Shown in pieces: positions 52,386 to 62,731 of a stretch of DNA of 64,000 nucleotides (the stretch's first letter is position 1; each line of letters begins with the position of its first letter). Source of the DNA: JADFOI01 sp965218935 (GTDB taxonomy: Bacteria > Acidobacteriota > UBA6911 > RPQK01 > JADFOI01); NCBI GenBank assembly GCA_965218935.1, contig CBDCMH010000011.1:1-64000 (forward strand). Direction: 5' to 3'. A program made the position numbers and the translations under genes. Below the pieces are notes generated by a model. That model had not been told where the DNA came from, did no database searches, and saw nothing but the letters and a program-made list of their open reading frames with translations.

Positions 52386-54068
52386 TCACCGCTCCTCCGG
52401 TTCACGAATGGTGTGATAGCGGCGCAGTTGCAGTGGCTTCAAGCGCTGCACCACGCCACTGGGCCAGCGAATTTCAAGGGCCCTGATTTCTTCCTCTTCA
52501 CCCAAACCAAAGAGAAGCCTTCGATCATGGGCTGCCTGGTAGCTGCTCCCTCCGTGAAGCTCTCGTAAGACTTCGCGCTGGTTGGTGATCAGTGTCAGGA
52601 CCACGCCTATTCCATTGTGATTGCTTCGGGTTCCCACCAATTCCATCCCCAGCCAGGGATTGCGGTTTCCACCATCGTTGCGAAGCAAAACAGGGGCCTG
52701 CCCGTTATTCACAAACAAGAGGTCCCAATCTCCATCATTATCGTAATCGCCTGTCGCCAGGGCCCGACCCACCATCGGCCTTTGCCAGATCTCGCCTGCC
52801 TCTTTGCCTGCATCCGAGAATTTCCCGTTCCCCGAGTTTTCCAACAGGAGGGGGGGCTCCGCATAAACAACATCGGCTCTGTAAAGATGAATGTCATCCA
52901 GCACGTGTCCATTCAGAACTACCAGGTCCAGGTCACCGTCGTTGTCATAATCCAAAAACCGGACACCAAATCCGCTATAGGGGATCGCCACCTGTCCCAA
53001 TCCGGCCGCCAAGGTGAGATCCATGAACCAGTCCTCCGCCAGGTTGGCGAGAAGACTATTCATCTCTTGATCGATATTGGTGACGATCAGATCAATTCGA
53101 CCGTCGCCGTTAAAGTCACCAAAGTCTGTGCCCATCCCTGACTCTGCCTTGCCGTGGATTCCATAGGCGACTCCCGCTATTAACCCGATCTCTTCGAAGC
53201 TTCCATGGCCCTGGTTTTTGAAGAGAAAATTGGCAACGGCGTCGTTGGCCACATAAATGTCAGCAAGGCCATCGCCGTTGGTATCTCCCGTGACCACTCC
53301 AAGGGCTTTTCCAGGGACATCCACTCCGGCGCTTTGGGTCACGTCGCTGAACGTGCCGTCTCCTTGGTTGCGGTAAAGGACGCTGGCGATGGGCTCAAAA
53401 GTATCCGGATGGCAATAAGACCGATAGCCCTTGCCTTCCTGGCCGCAGAAAACCTCTTTGTCATAGTCCCAGTCCAGATAAATACCGACAAACAGATCCA
53501 GGTCCCCGTCGTTTTCCATATCGAAGAAAGCGGCACTGGTGGACCAGGCGTTGACCCCCACGCCTGCTTGCTCGGTGACATCCCGAAAGGTGCCATCTCC
53601 CTGATTCAGGTAAAGAATGTTGGGCCCGAAATGGGTCAGGTAAATGTCATCCCAGCCGTCATTGTTGATGTCCCCGACGGCTACCCCCATTCCGTATCCG
53701 CCTCCTTCCACTCCAGCCTTCCCGGTGACATCTGTGAAGGTGCCGTCTCCATTGCCTTGGTACAGAGCATTGTCAGCAGGTGAGCGATCTTGAGAGTGAC
53801 GATGGGATCCGCTGTTGACCAGATAGATGTCCAGCCATCCGTCGTTGTTGAAATCCAGAAAAGCCCCACCTGCGCCCATCGTTTCGAGCAGATATTTTTC
53901 AGAAGTGGCGCCATTTTCGTGAGTCCAATGGATGCCGGCTCCCCGGGTAACATCCACAAACTGAACCCGGTCGCTTCCAAGAGAAAAAATTCCGAGTGAG
54001 GTGAAAAGGACGAGGCAGGCCGACGCTGCTCTGGTTGACTTCCATGGGCTGGAGGGAGAGCAGAGCAT
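52386..54068 (-). CDS. secreted FG-GAP/VCBS protein with ASPIC/UnbV end (CRTAC1-like)
   Basis: 560 residues. A signal region (LVLFTSLGIFSLGSD) precedes VDVTRGAGIHWTHENGATSEKYLLETM and at least five FG-GAP loops (FLDFNNDGWLDIYLVN, VGDINNDGWDDIYLTHFG, TDFGDFNGDGRIDLIVTN). The last 100 residues are an ASPIC/UnbV domain (GGNRNPWLGMELVGTRSN, HDRRLLFGLGEEEEIRALEI, RWPSGVVQRL). A beta-propeller surface protein; these bind calcium in the loops. Its stop shares one base with the next gene's coupled start region at 54068. Confidence 0.9.
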   Translation of the reverse strand: MLCSPSSPWKSTRAASACLVLFTSLGIFSLGSDRVQFVDVTRGAGIHWTHENGATSEKYLLETMGAGGAFLDFNNDGWLDIYLVNSGSHRHSQDRSPADNALYQGNGDGTFTDVTGKAGVEGGGYGMGVAVGDINNDGWDDIYLTHFGPNILYLNQGDGTFRDVTEQAGVGVNAWSTSAAFFDMENDGDLDLFVGIYLDWDYDKEVFCGQEGKGYRSYCHPDTFEPIASVLYRNQGDGTFSDVTQSAGVDVPGKALGVVTGDTNGDGLADIYVANDAVANFLFKNQGHGSFEEIGLIAGVAYGIHGKAESGMGTDFGDFNGDGRIDLIVTNIDQEMNSLLANLAEDWFMDLTLAAGLGQVAIPYSGFGVRFLDYDNDGDLDLVVLNGHVLDDIHLYRADVVYAEPPLLLENSGNGKFSDAGKEAGEIWQRPMVGRALATGDYDNDGDWDLLFVNNGQAPVLLRNDGGNRNPWLGMELVGTRSNHNGIGVVLTLITNQREVLRELHGGSSYQAAHDRRLLFGLGEEEEIRALEIRWPSGVVQRLKPLQLRRYHTIREPEER

Positions 54069-55510
54069 TAGGGTTTCGTCTCCTCGTCAGGAGGAGACTT
54101 GCCGAGGGATTTGAGAACGGTCTGATAGTTGATGCGAAAATCGGAACGCTCAGGCTCTAGCTTCACAGCGGCCGCATATTCCTGGGTGGCTTCTTCTCTT
54201 TGGCCCAGTTCGAGATAGATGTTGCCCAGAAGGTTCCGCAGCACCCCATTTCCTGGATAGAGAGCTTTGGACTCTTCAGCACGAATGCGGGCTCGCTCAA
54301 AATCCCTGCGCCGATACCAGTACTCGGCCAGCATGTAGTTGACCTCGGCTGAATTCGGGTCCAGCTCGGCCAGTCTGGACAGATGTCGGTAGGCGAAAGC
54401 CAAAAAACCGGAGGTCAGATAAATGTGGGCCAGATGGCTGTGGGCCAACCAGTTATCGGGATCTTTCTGAAGGGCCTGCTCGAACCTGTTTTGAGCCTCA
54501 CTGAGGGACCCTTCCTGAAGCTTGACCCTGGCCTCGATCACCAGCTCTTGCGCTTCTTCCTGGCGAGCTGTCTGTTCCTGCTCTTCTGAGTATTTGAGTT
54601 GAAACTTCTGCAGATACTCCTGGGCCAGATCCACATCGCCCACCCGCCGATAGGCGTGCCCAAGAAGCCGAAAAAGGTCGGGAAAAGCGGCCGCTGAGTC
54701 TTCGACTGGTTTCAGATATCGGATCGCTTCATCAGGTCTGTTCAAAGCCAGACACACCTCGGCTAACTGGTAGAGGTATTCGGGGTTGGTGGGTTCCAGC
54801 CGCACTGCCTCAAGCAGGACTTTCCTGGAAGCCTCCAGCTCATTTTTCAGTCGCAGCACCACTCCCACACCGAAGTGAGGCGGTCCTTCATCGGGCATTG
54901 CTGCAACCGCCCTTTGAAAGAAATTCAAGGCCCTGTCCAGATCTGATTTCTTCAGGTAAATCTGTCCGCGAACGAAATCCAAACCCGGGTCGGTGACCTT
55001 TTCTTCGGCCATCCGATCGAGAACTCGCAGGGCGCGATCGAACTGATTCAGCCGGTAATGAAGGTCAGAGAGAAGCCACAGCTTGTCCTCTCCCAATTGA
55101 TCGAGAGAGCGGCCGTCTTCAAAGAAACCCAGGACCTCGATGGCATCCCTACTCCGATCCATATTGAGTAGCAGATCGGCATAGGCCAGGACATAGTCCG
55201 CCTGGCCGGAATCGAGTTGGAGGGCTTTCTTCAGCTCCAGTGCGGCCTCCGGCAGGCGCCCGTAGGCCATCAGTGAAACCCCGGAGTAGAAGTAGGCAGC
55301 CGCGTTGTCGGGGTCCCCCTGTTTGCAGCGGTCAAAGGCCGCTAGAGCATCAGCAAGACGCTCCTCTTGGACCAGTCTCTTTCCCTCCTCCAGACACGTT
55401 TGGGCGGGCAGAGCAGAGAAGAAGCTAGAGACAAGAAAACCAAGGGTCAGGAGGGTGGCAAAACGAGAACTGTTCAATGGATCTCCCACTTCCTTCATCG
55501 ACGTTGACAA
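54068..55510 (-). CDS. secreted TPR protein
   Basis: 480 residues. Signal peptide (LLTLGFLVSSFFSALPAQ, then TCLEEGKRLV). About ten TPR units follow, for example AAYFYSGVSLMAYGRLPEAALE, PEYLYQLAEVCLALNRPDEAI and NGVLRNLLGNIYLELGQREEATQEY. Such proteins are periplasmic scaffolds. Its 3' end touches the start of the FG-GAP gene, so the two are coupled; a similar TPR-plus-FG-GAP combination occurs within the single protein at 59495-62731. Confidence 0.9.
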   Translation of the reverse strand: MSTSMKEVGDPLNSSRFATLLTLGFLVSSFFSALPAQTCLEEGKRLVQEERLADALAAFDRCKQGDPDNAAAYFYSGVSLMAYGRLPEAALELKKALQLDSGQADYVLAYADLLLNMDRSRDAIEVLGFFEDGRSLDQLGEDKLWLLSDLHYRLNQFDRALRVLDRMAEEKVTDPGLDFVRGQIYLKKSDLDRALNFFQRAVAAMPDEGPPHFGVGVVLRLKNELEASRKVLLEAVRLEPTNPEYLYQLAEVCLALNRPDEAIRYLKPVEDSAAAFPDLFRLLGHAYRRVGDVDLAQEYLQKFQLKYSEEQEQTARQEEAQELVIEARVKLQEGSLSEAQNRFEQALQKDPDNWLAHSHLAHIYLTSGFLAFAYRHLSRLAELDPNSAEVNYMLAEYWYRRRDFERARIRAEESKALYPGNGVLRNLLGNIYLELGQREEATQEYAAAVKLEPERSDFRINYQTVLKSLGKSPPDEETKP

Positions 55511-55588
55511 TCATAAGATTGTGCTAATGGCACCGTCAACTCCGGGCAGCTTGCGCAAGGCGGGTGGGAGACAAAAGCGCGAGTAAGG

Positions 55589-55623
55589 AGAGGCCCGGCT
55601 CACGGGTTGTGCACCGGACCTCT
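55589..55623 (-). terminator. possible terminator hairpin after the TonB receptor
   Basis: AGAGGCCCGG (55589-55598) and CCGGACCTCT (55614-55623) pair with one mismatch. A second hairpin lies near 55640-55672 (ACCGGGAGGG and CCTTCCCGGGT). Both are in the 218-bp gap after the receptor gene. Confidence 0.4.
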
Positions 55624-55728
55624 TGATGAGCTTTCACACCGGGAGGGCTCCGTCATCCTTCCCGGGTGCCTTGATTCAGACTTGCTCCTTATTTCAATTT
55701 CCAGGCACTCAATCTCTTTCTGGCAGAA

Positions 55729-58700
55729 CTAGAAGATTAGCTTGAGTCCGAACTGGAGCTCGCGATTCTTGGTTGCCGTACTGGTGATGCGGCCCGCAGT
55801 GCCGCTGGGCACGCCCGAGCTGTTCCGAAACACCGTGCGATTGGGCAAAGCGAAGTTGGCCCGGTTGAAGATGTTGAAGAACTCGGCACGGAATTGGACG
55901 CTCCTTTGCTCATCGATGAGAAAGTCCTTGGTCACGCCAAAATCAACGGTCGCCAATCCCGGCCCGATCGCCGTGTTGCGTCCCACGTCGCCATAAAGGC
56001 CGGCCTCCTGCAGCTCGAAAGCTGCCGGATCAAAGTATTGATCAGGGTTTCCCGTTACCGGATTGTTGCTTCGCCCCGGCACCAGGTTCGGCCGGCTGTT
56101 GCTGCCACCTGCCCGGTCTCGATCCCGGTCCAGGAACGAGTTGTTGGAGATTTCAAAGGGTGGGCCACTGGTCACATTGACAATTCCGTTGACTTGCCAC
56201 CCCCCCAGGATTGTACCTGCAGCCCCGGTCAGATCCCTGCCTACGGGAAGCGCGTAGGTGAAATTGGTGATAAAAATGTGGCGCACATCCAGGGCCGAAT
56301 GCCCATAGTCAGCCTTGTCGTCGTACGGATCCTGCTGCAAAACTCCGGAACTGCTAAAGGTGGCATTGATTGTGCCGGTGGCGTTGTCCGTCATGTGCGA
56401 CCAGGTGTAGGAGCCTTTCACTTGCAGTCCGTTGCTCAACCTTCGGTTCACCTGCAACTGGAGGCTGTTGTACCAGGAGTTGGCATCGAGGGTCTTAAAG
56501 CGGACCTGGGAAAAGACTGGATTACGACGTGACAAACCAGCTGTAAAGTATTTTTTCCCGGGAGGCAAGGTCGACTCGTCGAATCCCGGCGTTCCAGGGT
56601 CATCTGCACAGGGGCAAATCTCCGGGATCGCGACATTCGGATCCTTGAAGGCCCCCAGATGGTTGCCCCGTGATCCGACATAACTCACCGTCAGGACGGT
56701 GTTGGGAAACAGCTCCCGCTGTACGCCCAAATTGTAGTTCATCAGCAGAGGGTTGTGGTTGTTTTCGAAGGTAATACCCTCAACCTGCAGCCGATTGACG
56801 ACGGGTCCGTCCAAAGGATGGGGGAAAGAGATGCCGGGGGCATCGCCCGCGATGGCCTGTACAAAAGGCGGAAGCAGGCGAGCACTCAAATAGAGGTTAC
56901 GGAAGATCATCTGGTGAAACATACCGAAACCGAAGCGAATGGACGTTTTCCCATCTGAGAAAGGATCCCAGGCCAACCCAATACGAGGAGCAAAGTTGTC
57001 AAGCGGCATCTTGAACAGAGGGTTGCCCACCGTGCTGCCGGTATCCGTAACCGGGTCGACGAGATGGGCAGCCTTCCCATTCACCTCCGTGGGATCGTCC
57101 TGTACTTCCCAACGAAGGCCCAGGTTCACCGTTAAGTTGGGGCGCACCTGGATGTCATCCTGAATGAAGAGGGACATGAGGGTTTGGCGCCAGCCTCGGT
57201 CAAAGTCTGATTCTCCCGTTACGCCGATGAAACTTCGAGGGTTGGCCGCCAGGAAAGTCTTAAAATTGGCAAAAGCGAAGACACCTTGCCCCCGGAAGGC
57301 CTCCTTCTCGTTGGTTTGAACCTTCTGAAAATCGCCTCCGAACTTGATGGAATGAGACCCTCTGTCGTAGGTGACCGTATTCTGGTATTGAAAGACGTTG
57401 TCCAGTCGCCTCCTGGGTCGATTGATGGCCCCGCCGGGTTCTCCGACGCCGCCGACACCGAAGATTCCCAAACCTGTCACCGCCGCATCCTGTACCCACC
57501 ACAACGATTGTTCGAACACCCGCGGATCAAGCGGATCCTGCTTGCTGGCGACTGAGGATCGGTTATAACCCACACGAAAGACGTTGAGCAGAGTCGGTGA
57601 GAAAATCTTTTTGTGTTCAATGGTGACTAACTGGGTACGGACTACGTCCGTACGCGCCCAGGTGGGTATGGGTACAGGGGTGGCAATCACGCTGTCATCG
57701 ATCGTGTAGCGACCAAAGAGGGCGTCCGAGTCGGAGAGATTGTGATCGACCCGAACCTGGTAGAAGTCCTGCTCGCTCACGTTGCTGCCCGAACTGACGA
57801 ACTCTGCCGTTCCATCCTCGTTGTCCCGACCGTTGGGCTGGGGCCACAAATCTATATAGGGCAGAACCGCCGGATCCACCGCCACCGTCTCGTCGGGGAA
57901 GATTCCCAATCGCGCATCGGACGTCGGCACGTCGTCGCTGAGCGTCCGACCCAGACTTTCGCGCAGTCCTTCATAACCCCCGAAGATGAATGTCTTGTCT
58001 GGCACAATGGGCCCACCGAGACTAAACCCATACTGGTTGCGCTTGAATTCGGGTTTCTCTTGGTTCGCCCGGTTGGTGGCCCAGTTGGTGGCATCAAGGT
58101 TGTCATTGCGGTGAAAGTAGAACACCGAACCGTGCAGTTCATTGGTTCCCGATTTGGTCACCACGTTGATGACTCCGCCTCCAGCACGCCCAAACTCGGC
58201 GCTGAAGTTGGAGGTGAGCACCTGGAACTCCTGAATGGTTTCCACGCCCATGGCCTGGCCTGCAGCGCCTCCGAATCCCTCCTGATTGACGCTGTTCATG
58301 GTGGTCCCATCCATCACGAAGTGGTTGAAGTCCATGCGAGCTCCGTGAATACTCATCTTCAAGCCGGCACCGGTGACGTTGCCCTGGCCAGAGGTGCGGG
58401 CCTGGACAACTCCGGTCTCCAACAGGGTCAGCTGCACGAAGTTGCGACCGTTCAGCGGCAGATCCCGAATCTCGGTCTCGCTCACCAGCCCCGACAGAGT
58501 CGAGCTGGTGGTCTCGACCAGAGAGGCTTCTCCCGATACCGTCACAACCTCCGAGATCGAACCCACAATCAAGGTCACATCCACGACAGCATGGCGGCCC
58601 ACCGTCAGCGTGATTCCGCTTCGCACCACTGTCTGAAAACCCACCAGAGAGGCTTGTATTTCGTAATCTCCGGGGGGCAGCTCCGGTACTCTGTAACGAC

Positions 58701-58905
58701 CCTCATCATCGCTCACCACTGTCCGCAAAATTCCCGTTCCCACATTGGTGACATTGACATCCACACCCGGGAGTATTCCTCCCGTCTCATCCTGAACGGT
58801 CCCGGAGATGGTGGCTGTTGTGGTCTGGGCCAGCACCAATCCCGGACAGAGGCCAATCAGTGCCAGGGTCAGGAGCAAGTTCCAAACTTTTCGTTGTTTT
58901 TGCAT
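55729..58905 (-). CDS. Oar-like TonB-dependent receptor
   Basis: About 1058 residues from the ATG at 58905 (MQKQRKVWNLLLTLALIGLC), a signal peptide ending LVLAQ. Residues about 28-110 are a carboxypeptidase-regulatory domain (ATISGTVQDETGGILPGVDVNV to VGRHAVVDVTL); the plug follows (LPLNGRNFVQLTLLETGV, FSAEFGRAGGGVINVVTKSGTNELHGSVF) and then a long beta-barrel ending LQFGLKLIF. It should import a large nutrient, such as an oligosaccharide, peptide or siderophore, using TonB energy. There is a 590-bp upstream gap to the divergent 59495 gene. Confidence 0.93.
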   Translation of the reverse strand: MQKQRKVWNLLLTLALIGLCPGLVLAQTTTATISGTVQDETGGILPGVDVNVTNVGTGILRTVVSDDEGRYRVPELPPGDYEIQASLVGFQTVVRSGITLTVGRHAVVDVTLIVGSISEVVTVSGEASLVETTSSTLSGLVSETEIRDLPLNGRNFVQLTLLETGVVQARTSGQGNVTGAGLKMSIHGARMDFNHFVMDGTTMNSVNQEGFGGAAGQAMGVETIQEFQVLTSNFSAEFGRAGGGVINVVTKSGTNELHGSVFYFHRNDNLDATNWATNRANQEKPEFKRNQYGFSLGGPIVPDKTFIFGGYEGLRESLGRTLSDDVPTSDARLGIFPDETVAVDPAVLPYIDLWPQPNGRDNEDGTAEFVSSGSNVSEQDFYQVRVDHNLSDSDALFGRYTIDDSVIATPVPIPTWARTDVVRTQLVTIEHKKIFSPTLLNVFRVGYNRSSVASKQDPLDPRVFEQSLWWVQDAAVTGLGIFGVGGVGEPGGAINRPRRRLDNVFQYQNTVTYDRGSHSIKFGGDFQKVQTNEKEAFRGQGVFAFANFKTFLAANPRSFIGVTGESDFDRGWRQTLMSLFIQDDIQVRPNLTVNLGLRWEVQDDPTEVNGKAAHLVDPVTDTGSTVGNPLFKMPLDNFAPRIGLAWDPFSDGKTSIRFGFGMFHQMIFRNLYLSARLLPPFVQAIAGDAPGISFPHPLDGPVVNRLQVEGITFENNHNPLLMNYNLGVQRELFPNTVLTVSYVGSRGNHLGAFKDPNVAIPEICPCADDPGTPGFDESTLPPGKKYFTAGLSRRNPVFSQVRFKTLDANSWYNSLQLQVNRRLSNGLQVKGSYTWSHMTDNATGTINATFSSSGVLQQDPYDDKADYGHSALDVRHIFITNFTYALPVGRDLTGAAGTILGGWQVNGIVNVTSGPPFEISNNSFLDRDRDRAGGSNSRPNLVPGRSNNPVTGNPDQYFDPAAFELQEAGLYGDVGRNTAIGPGLATVDFGVTKDFLIDEQRSVQFRAEFFNIFNRANFALPNRTVFRNSSGVPSGTAGRITSTATKNRELQFGLKLIF

Positions 58906-59494
58906 CGGCTGCTTTTCCTTTCTTGTCGTTGGCTGAGGTGCTGCTAGTGGACAGCAGCTGTCATGACATGTCAGTAAATTTATAATTCCTATGCTAAATC
59001 TTAATTGAAATGGAGACAAGAGCGAAATTTTCTCTGGACTCTATATCTTCGGTCATCAGAAACTCTCGTATTCCGACACAAGCAATCAACATGCCAAATC
59101 TGAAATCCACTCTATATAGTGCCTATTCGGAAACAGTGCGCTAGATACAAAAATGAAGGCGAAGACCGATTCTGAAAATTGGATTCTGATTCAGATTATT
59201 GAATCTGAGGGGCGGTACCCCTGATCTCAGGACTGGCCTCATACTTCTATGGCACCTCCTCTTAGATACCTCCCTTATAGTGCCTAAATATTACTGATAA
59301 GCGTATGACAACTATTAAAGCGAGTCAAGGGACTTGTTCTCAAAAGAGAACTACAAACGGACCAGTTTTCGCTGTATCGCAAGGGCTGACTTCTCTGTCT
59401 CGTCAGAAGTGGTAACTGGGGTTGCTTTCACACTGTCTCAAGCGTTAGCATTCATGAGACCGGGGAGTCCGCGGCCTGAATTAAGGGGATCAAA
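58906..59494. promoter_or_regulatory. divergent promoter region between receptor and TPR-VCBS gene
   Basis: About 590 bp without a convincing gene. It contains a hairpin GCTGCT(AGTGGAC)AGCAGC at 58940-58958, a 10-bp palindrome TGTCATGACA at 58959-58968, an AT-rich stretch 58975-59010 with TATAATTC, and an inverted repeat TCAGATT(ATTG)AATCTGA at 59191-59208. Any could be regulatory for either gene. No clear -35/-10 pair can be named with confidence. Confidence 0.5.
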
Positions 59495-62400
59495 ATGCTA
59501 TGGATTGGGAGATTTATAACGGCTTTCACGATCTTCTTAGCAGCATTCTTGGTTTACGGTCAGGATTCCCCGGACTCGTCCGAAGCACTTTGGCACTACC
59601 GGAACCTGGGGAAGGCATTTTATGAGAACCCAACGACCCCTGGTGAGGCGGTCGAGTGGTTTAGAAGAGCATTAGAGCTGGCTCCCGACTCACCCCCAGA
59701 ACGTCTAAACTACGGACTTGCATTGCTCGAGTTTGGTCAAACAGGGGCGGGGATCTCGGAACTGGAAAGAGTGCAGCAGCAGGCCCCCGAGATTCCTCAC
59801 ACCTGGTTCAATCTGGGCATTGTTTACAAAAGACAGGGCCGATACCAGCCTGCCCGCGAGCAGCTTGAAAGAATGGTTGAGCTGGTCCCAGATGAACCTG
59901 CCTCCCATTACAATTTGGGAATCCTTTTCCGCCTTGCGGGAACACCGGATCGAGCTCTCACCCACTTTGAGACTGCGGCGCAGCTAGCTCCCAATCTGGC
60001 TGGACCGAAGTTTCAACTCTACAACATGTACCGCCTTCAGGGTCGCACCGAGGAGGCTGAAGAAGCCCTGGAAGCCTTTAGACAACTTAAATTGCGCCAG
60101 GCCGACGCAGGAGTTCAGGAGAATCTGGAGTGGAGTGTCTATTCCGAAATCTATGGTGTCCTCGATCCCACGGAACCAGTCGACCTCAGCTCTACCCCCG
60201 CGGAACTTAAGTTTAAGGATCTGCTTCTCGAGAGGAAACTGGAAGGACAAAATCCAGGTTTGGCAGTGCTGGACGCCGACGGCGACGGGACCGCTGATCT
60301 CCTCGGCTGGACCGACCGCCAGGCTCGTCTTTACAGGTCGGGATCGGCTCAGGTCGAAGGATCAGCTCTGGATGATTTGAGTGATGTTACCCTCATTGCA
60401 CCCGGGGACTTTAACAACGACGGATTCCCTGACTTGTGCGTGATTACGAAGTCAGGTGCGACCCTTTATGTCAATCAGCAGGGTATCTTCCAAGAGTATT
60501 CCTCCTCCCTCCCACCCGGACGTTACAACAAGGCGCTATGGTTCGATGTCGATCACGACAATGATGTGGATCTTCTCTTGCTCGGCCCACAGTCAGTTCT
60601 GCTGAGAAACAACGGCGAGGCTGGATTCAGCGATCAAAGCCAGCAATTTCCTTTTCTGCCTGGGGAAGCCGTAGACGCAACTTTATATGATCTGATCAAA
60701 GATAAAGAGGTGATTGACCTGGTGGTCACCTACAAGGATCGTCCCATCGTAATTTATCAGGACAGGCTGTTCGGTCAGTACGAGACCCTCTCCTTGTCGC
60801 ACACTCCTGCAGGGGTCCAGTCAATCCTGGCCTACGATGTGAACAACGATGGGTGGACAGATTTAGCCGGCGTGTCTGAGTCTGGAGTCCTTCTTCTCGT
60901 CAACCGAGAAGGCCGGCTGGAGGAAACCTCCATCGGTGCAACCGCAGGGGAGTCCATTTTTCTTGCCGACCTGGGTAACCGGGGAGCGGTTGATTTGGTC
61001 GTTGGAAGCCTGGCTCATCAAAATCAAGGGTACGGGCGTTTCGGTCCTGGGCAGGGGTTGGCACAACTCGGTGAGGTGAGGAGTGTAACTGGGGCGGATT
61101 TCAACGGGGATGGCCTGGTTGACCTGGCGGCCGTGAATTCACAAGGTGAAGTCCACCTTTTGGAAAACGAAACCGAAAGCTCCAACGATTGGCTTCAGGC
61201 TTCGCTGAGCGGAGTGCGAAATCTCAGCATGGCTCCGGGAGCGAAGGTGGAAGTCAAAGCCGGCTCCTTATATCAAAAGAGGATCTATCACGGAATCCCT
61301 TTGTCCTTCGGGCTTGAATCTCATCGGGAAATCGATGTGGTCCGCATCACCTGGCCCAACGGGCTGGTCCAAAATGAGACCCGACAGCCCACAGGTCGTG
61401 CCTTAGAGTTTGAGGAAAAGGAGCGCCTTTCAGGATCGTGTCCCACCGTCTTCACCTGGAACGGCCAGGAGTTTGAATTCATTTCAGACATTTTGGGGGC
61501 AGCAGCCCTGGGCATCAGGACTGGAGAGGGTGAGTATCTTGCGGCCGATCACGATGAGTATGTTCAAATCTCCGGCGGATCGCTGGCCAGGATAGGTGAA
61601 CATTATGAGATTCGGATTACCGAGGAACTGCGTGAGGTGGCCTATCTGGACCAGATCCGGTTAATTGCCGTGGATCACCCGCTGGAGATGGACATCTTCA
61701 CCAACGACAAACTCAAAGCCCCTCCCTTCCCTGAATCTCGTTTGTTCGGGGTCCAGCAGCGACACTATCCGCTGCAGGCACGCGACCAGCGCGGTCGGGA
61801 CGTCCTGTCACGGATCGTAAGGCTTGACCACCGCTATCCTGATGATTTCCGTCGTGATTACTCTGGAGTTGCAGAAATGCATGCCCTGGAACTTGACTTC
61901 GGCTCCTTTGCGGCTCCTGATAACCGCGCACTGCTGGTGCTGAACGGCTGGCTGGATTGGGCTGACTCGAGCACCTGGGTGAGGATGACCCAGGAAGGAA
62001 AAGGCAAGCTGACCATGCCTTACCTTCAGGTCAAAGACTCCCGGGGGCGCTGGCAAACCGTCATCCAGGATATAGGCATTCCGGCTGGCAGGCCCAAAAC
62101 CATAGTCGTGGACCTGACTGGCAAGTTTCTCTCTTCAGCCCGAGAAGTGCGGATCGTGACCAACTTGTGCGTCTACTGGGATGAGATTTTTATGACTCAG
62201 AAGAGGGTTGAGCCTGATCTCCAACAGACGGAGTTGCCCCTTGAACGTGCTGAACTCCGGTTTCGAGGCTTCTCCACACCTGTCATTCATCCGGAACGCA
62301 AGCAGCCGGAGCGGTTTGAGTACTCGAAGTGGACACCGGTGTCCCTGTGGAACCCGACTTCTGGGCTTTACACCCGCTATGGCGATGTGCGTGAGCTACT

Positions 62401-62731
62401 GGAAAGAGTAGATGATCGGTTCACCATAATGGGTTCCGGGGATGAGGTGCGGCTGCTCTTCAGAGTAACCGACTTGCCCGCCCTGCCGGATGGTTTCAGG
62501 CGGGACTTCTTGTTGTATGCCAACGGCTGGGTCAAAGATGGAGACCTGAACACCGCTTTTGCACAAACTGTAGAGCCCCTACCCTTTCACGGCATGAGTG
62601 GCTACCCTTATCCTGCCCAGGAAGGCTACCCACAGGACGAAGAACACCAGCGTTACAGAGAGCGATATAATACCCGCTCCGCTGTGCGGCTCCTGGGCCC
62701 CTTGAGCGGGCCATCCGCGCCTCGCTACTGA
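59495..62731 (+). CDS. 1078-residue TPR-VCBS-ASPIC/UnbV protein with extra C-terminal domain
   Basis: The ATG at 59495 is preceded by AAGGGGATC and followed by a signal peptide (FITAFTIFLAAFLVYGQ). Residues 30-210 hold TPRs (WFNLGIVYKRQGRYQPAREQL, SHYNLGILFRLAG). Residues about 255-560 have VCBS/FG-GAP repeats (VLDADGDGTADLLGW, APGDFNNDGFPDLCVI, DFNGDGLVDLAAVN). An ASPIC/UnbV domain is at about 562-640 (MAPGAKVEVKAGSLYQK, VRITWPNGLVQNE). A further 430 residues follow (from CPTVFTWNGQEFEFISDILG) that I cannot assign to a known domain; they are beta-rich. No membrane anchor is visible at the C-terminus. Transcribed divergently from the TonB receptor. Confidence 0.9.
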   Translation: MLWIGRFITAFTIFLAAFLVYGQDSPDSSEALWHYRNLGKAFYENPTTPGEAVEWFRRALELAPDSPPERLNYGLALLEFGQTGAGISELERVQQQAPEIPHTWFNLGIVYKRQGRYQPAREQLERMVELVPDEPASHYNLGILFRLAGTPDRALTHFETAAQLAPNLAGPKFQLYNMYRLQGRTEEAEEALEAFRQLKLRQADAGVQENLEWSVYSEIYGVLDPTEPVDLSSTPAELKFKDLLLERKLEGQNPGLAVLDADGDGTADLLGWTDRQARLYRSGSAQVEGSALDDLSDVTLIAPGDFNNDGFPDLCVITKSGATLYVNQQGIFQEYSSSLPPGRYNKALWFDVDHDNDVDLLLLGPQSVLLRNNGEAGFSDQSQQFPFLPGEAVDATLYDLIKDKEVIDLVVTYKDRPIVIYQDRLFGQYETLSLSHTPAGVQSILAYDVNNDGWTDLAGVSESGVLLLVNREGRLEETSIGATAGESIFLADLGNRGAVDLVVGSLAHQNQGYGRFGPGQGLAQLGEVRSVTGADFNGDGLVDLAAVNSQGEVHLLENETESSNDWLQASLSGVRNLSMAPGAKVEVKAGSLYQKRIYHGIPLSFGLESHREIDVVRITWPNGLVQNETRQPTGRALEFEEKERLSGSCPTVFTWNGQEFEFISDILGAAALGIRTGEGEYLAADHDEYVQISGGSLARIGEHYEIRITEELREVAYLDQIRLIAVDHPLEMDIFTNDKLKAPPFPESRLFGVQQRHYPLQARDQRGRDVLSRIVRLDHRYPDDFRRDYSGVAEMHALELDFGSFAAPDNRALLVLNGWLDWADSSTWVRMTQEGKGKLTMPYLQVKDSRGRWQTVIQDIGIPAGRPKTIVVDLTGKFLSSAREVRIVTNLCVYWDEIFMTQKRVEPDLQQTELPLERAELRFRGFSTPVIHPERKQPERFEYSKWTPVSLWNPTSGLYTRYGDVRELLERVDDRFTIMGSGDEVRLLFRVTDLPALPDGFRRDFLLYANGWVKDGDLNTAFAQTVEPLPFHGMSGYPYPAQEGYPQDEEHQRYRERYNTRSAVRLLGPLSGPSAPRY

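Noticed and set aside
57742..58947. 401-residue plus-strand frame
   Set aside because: It is antisense to the TonB receptor plug and regulatory domain and has no motif of its own.
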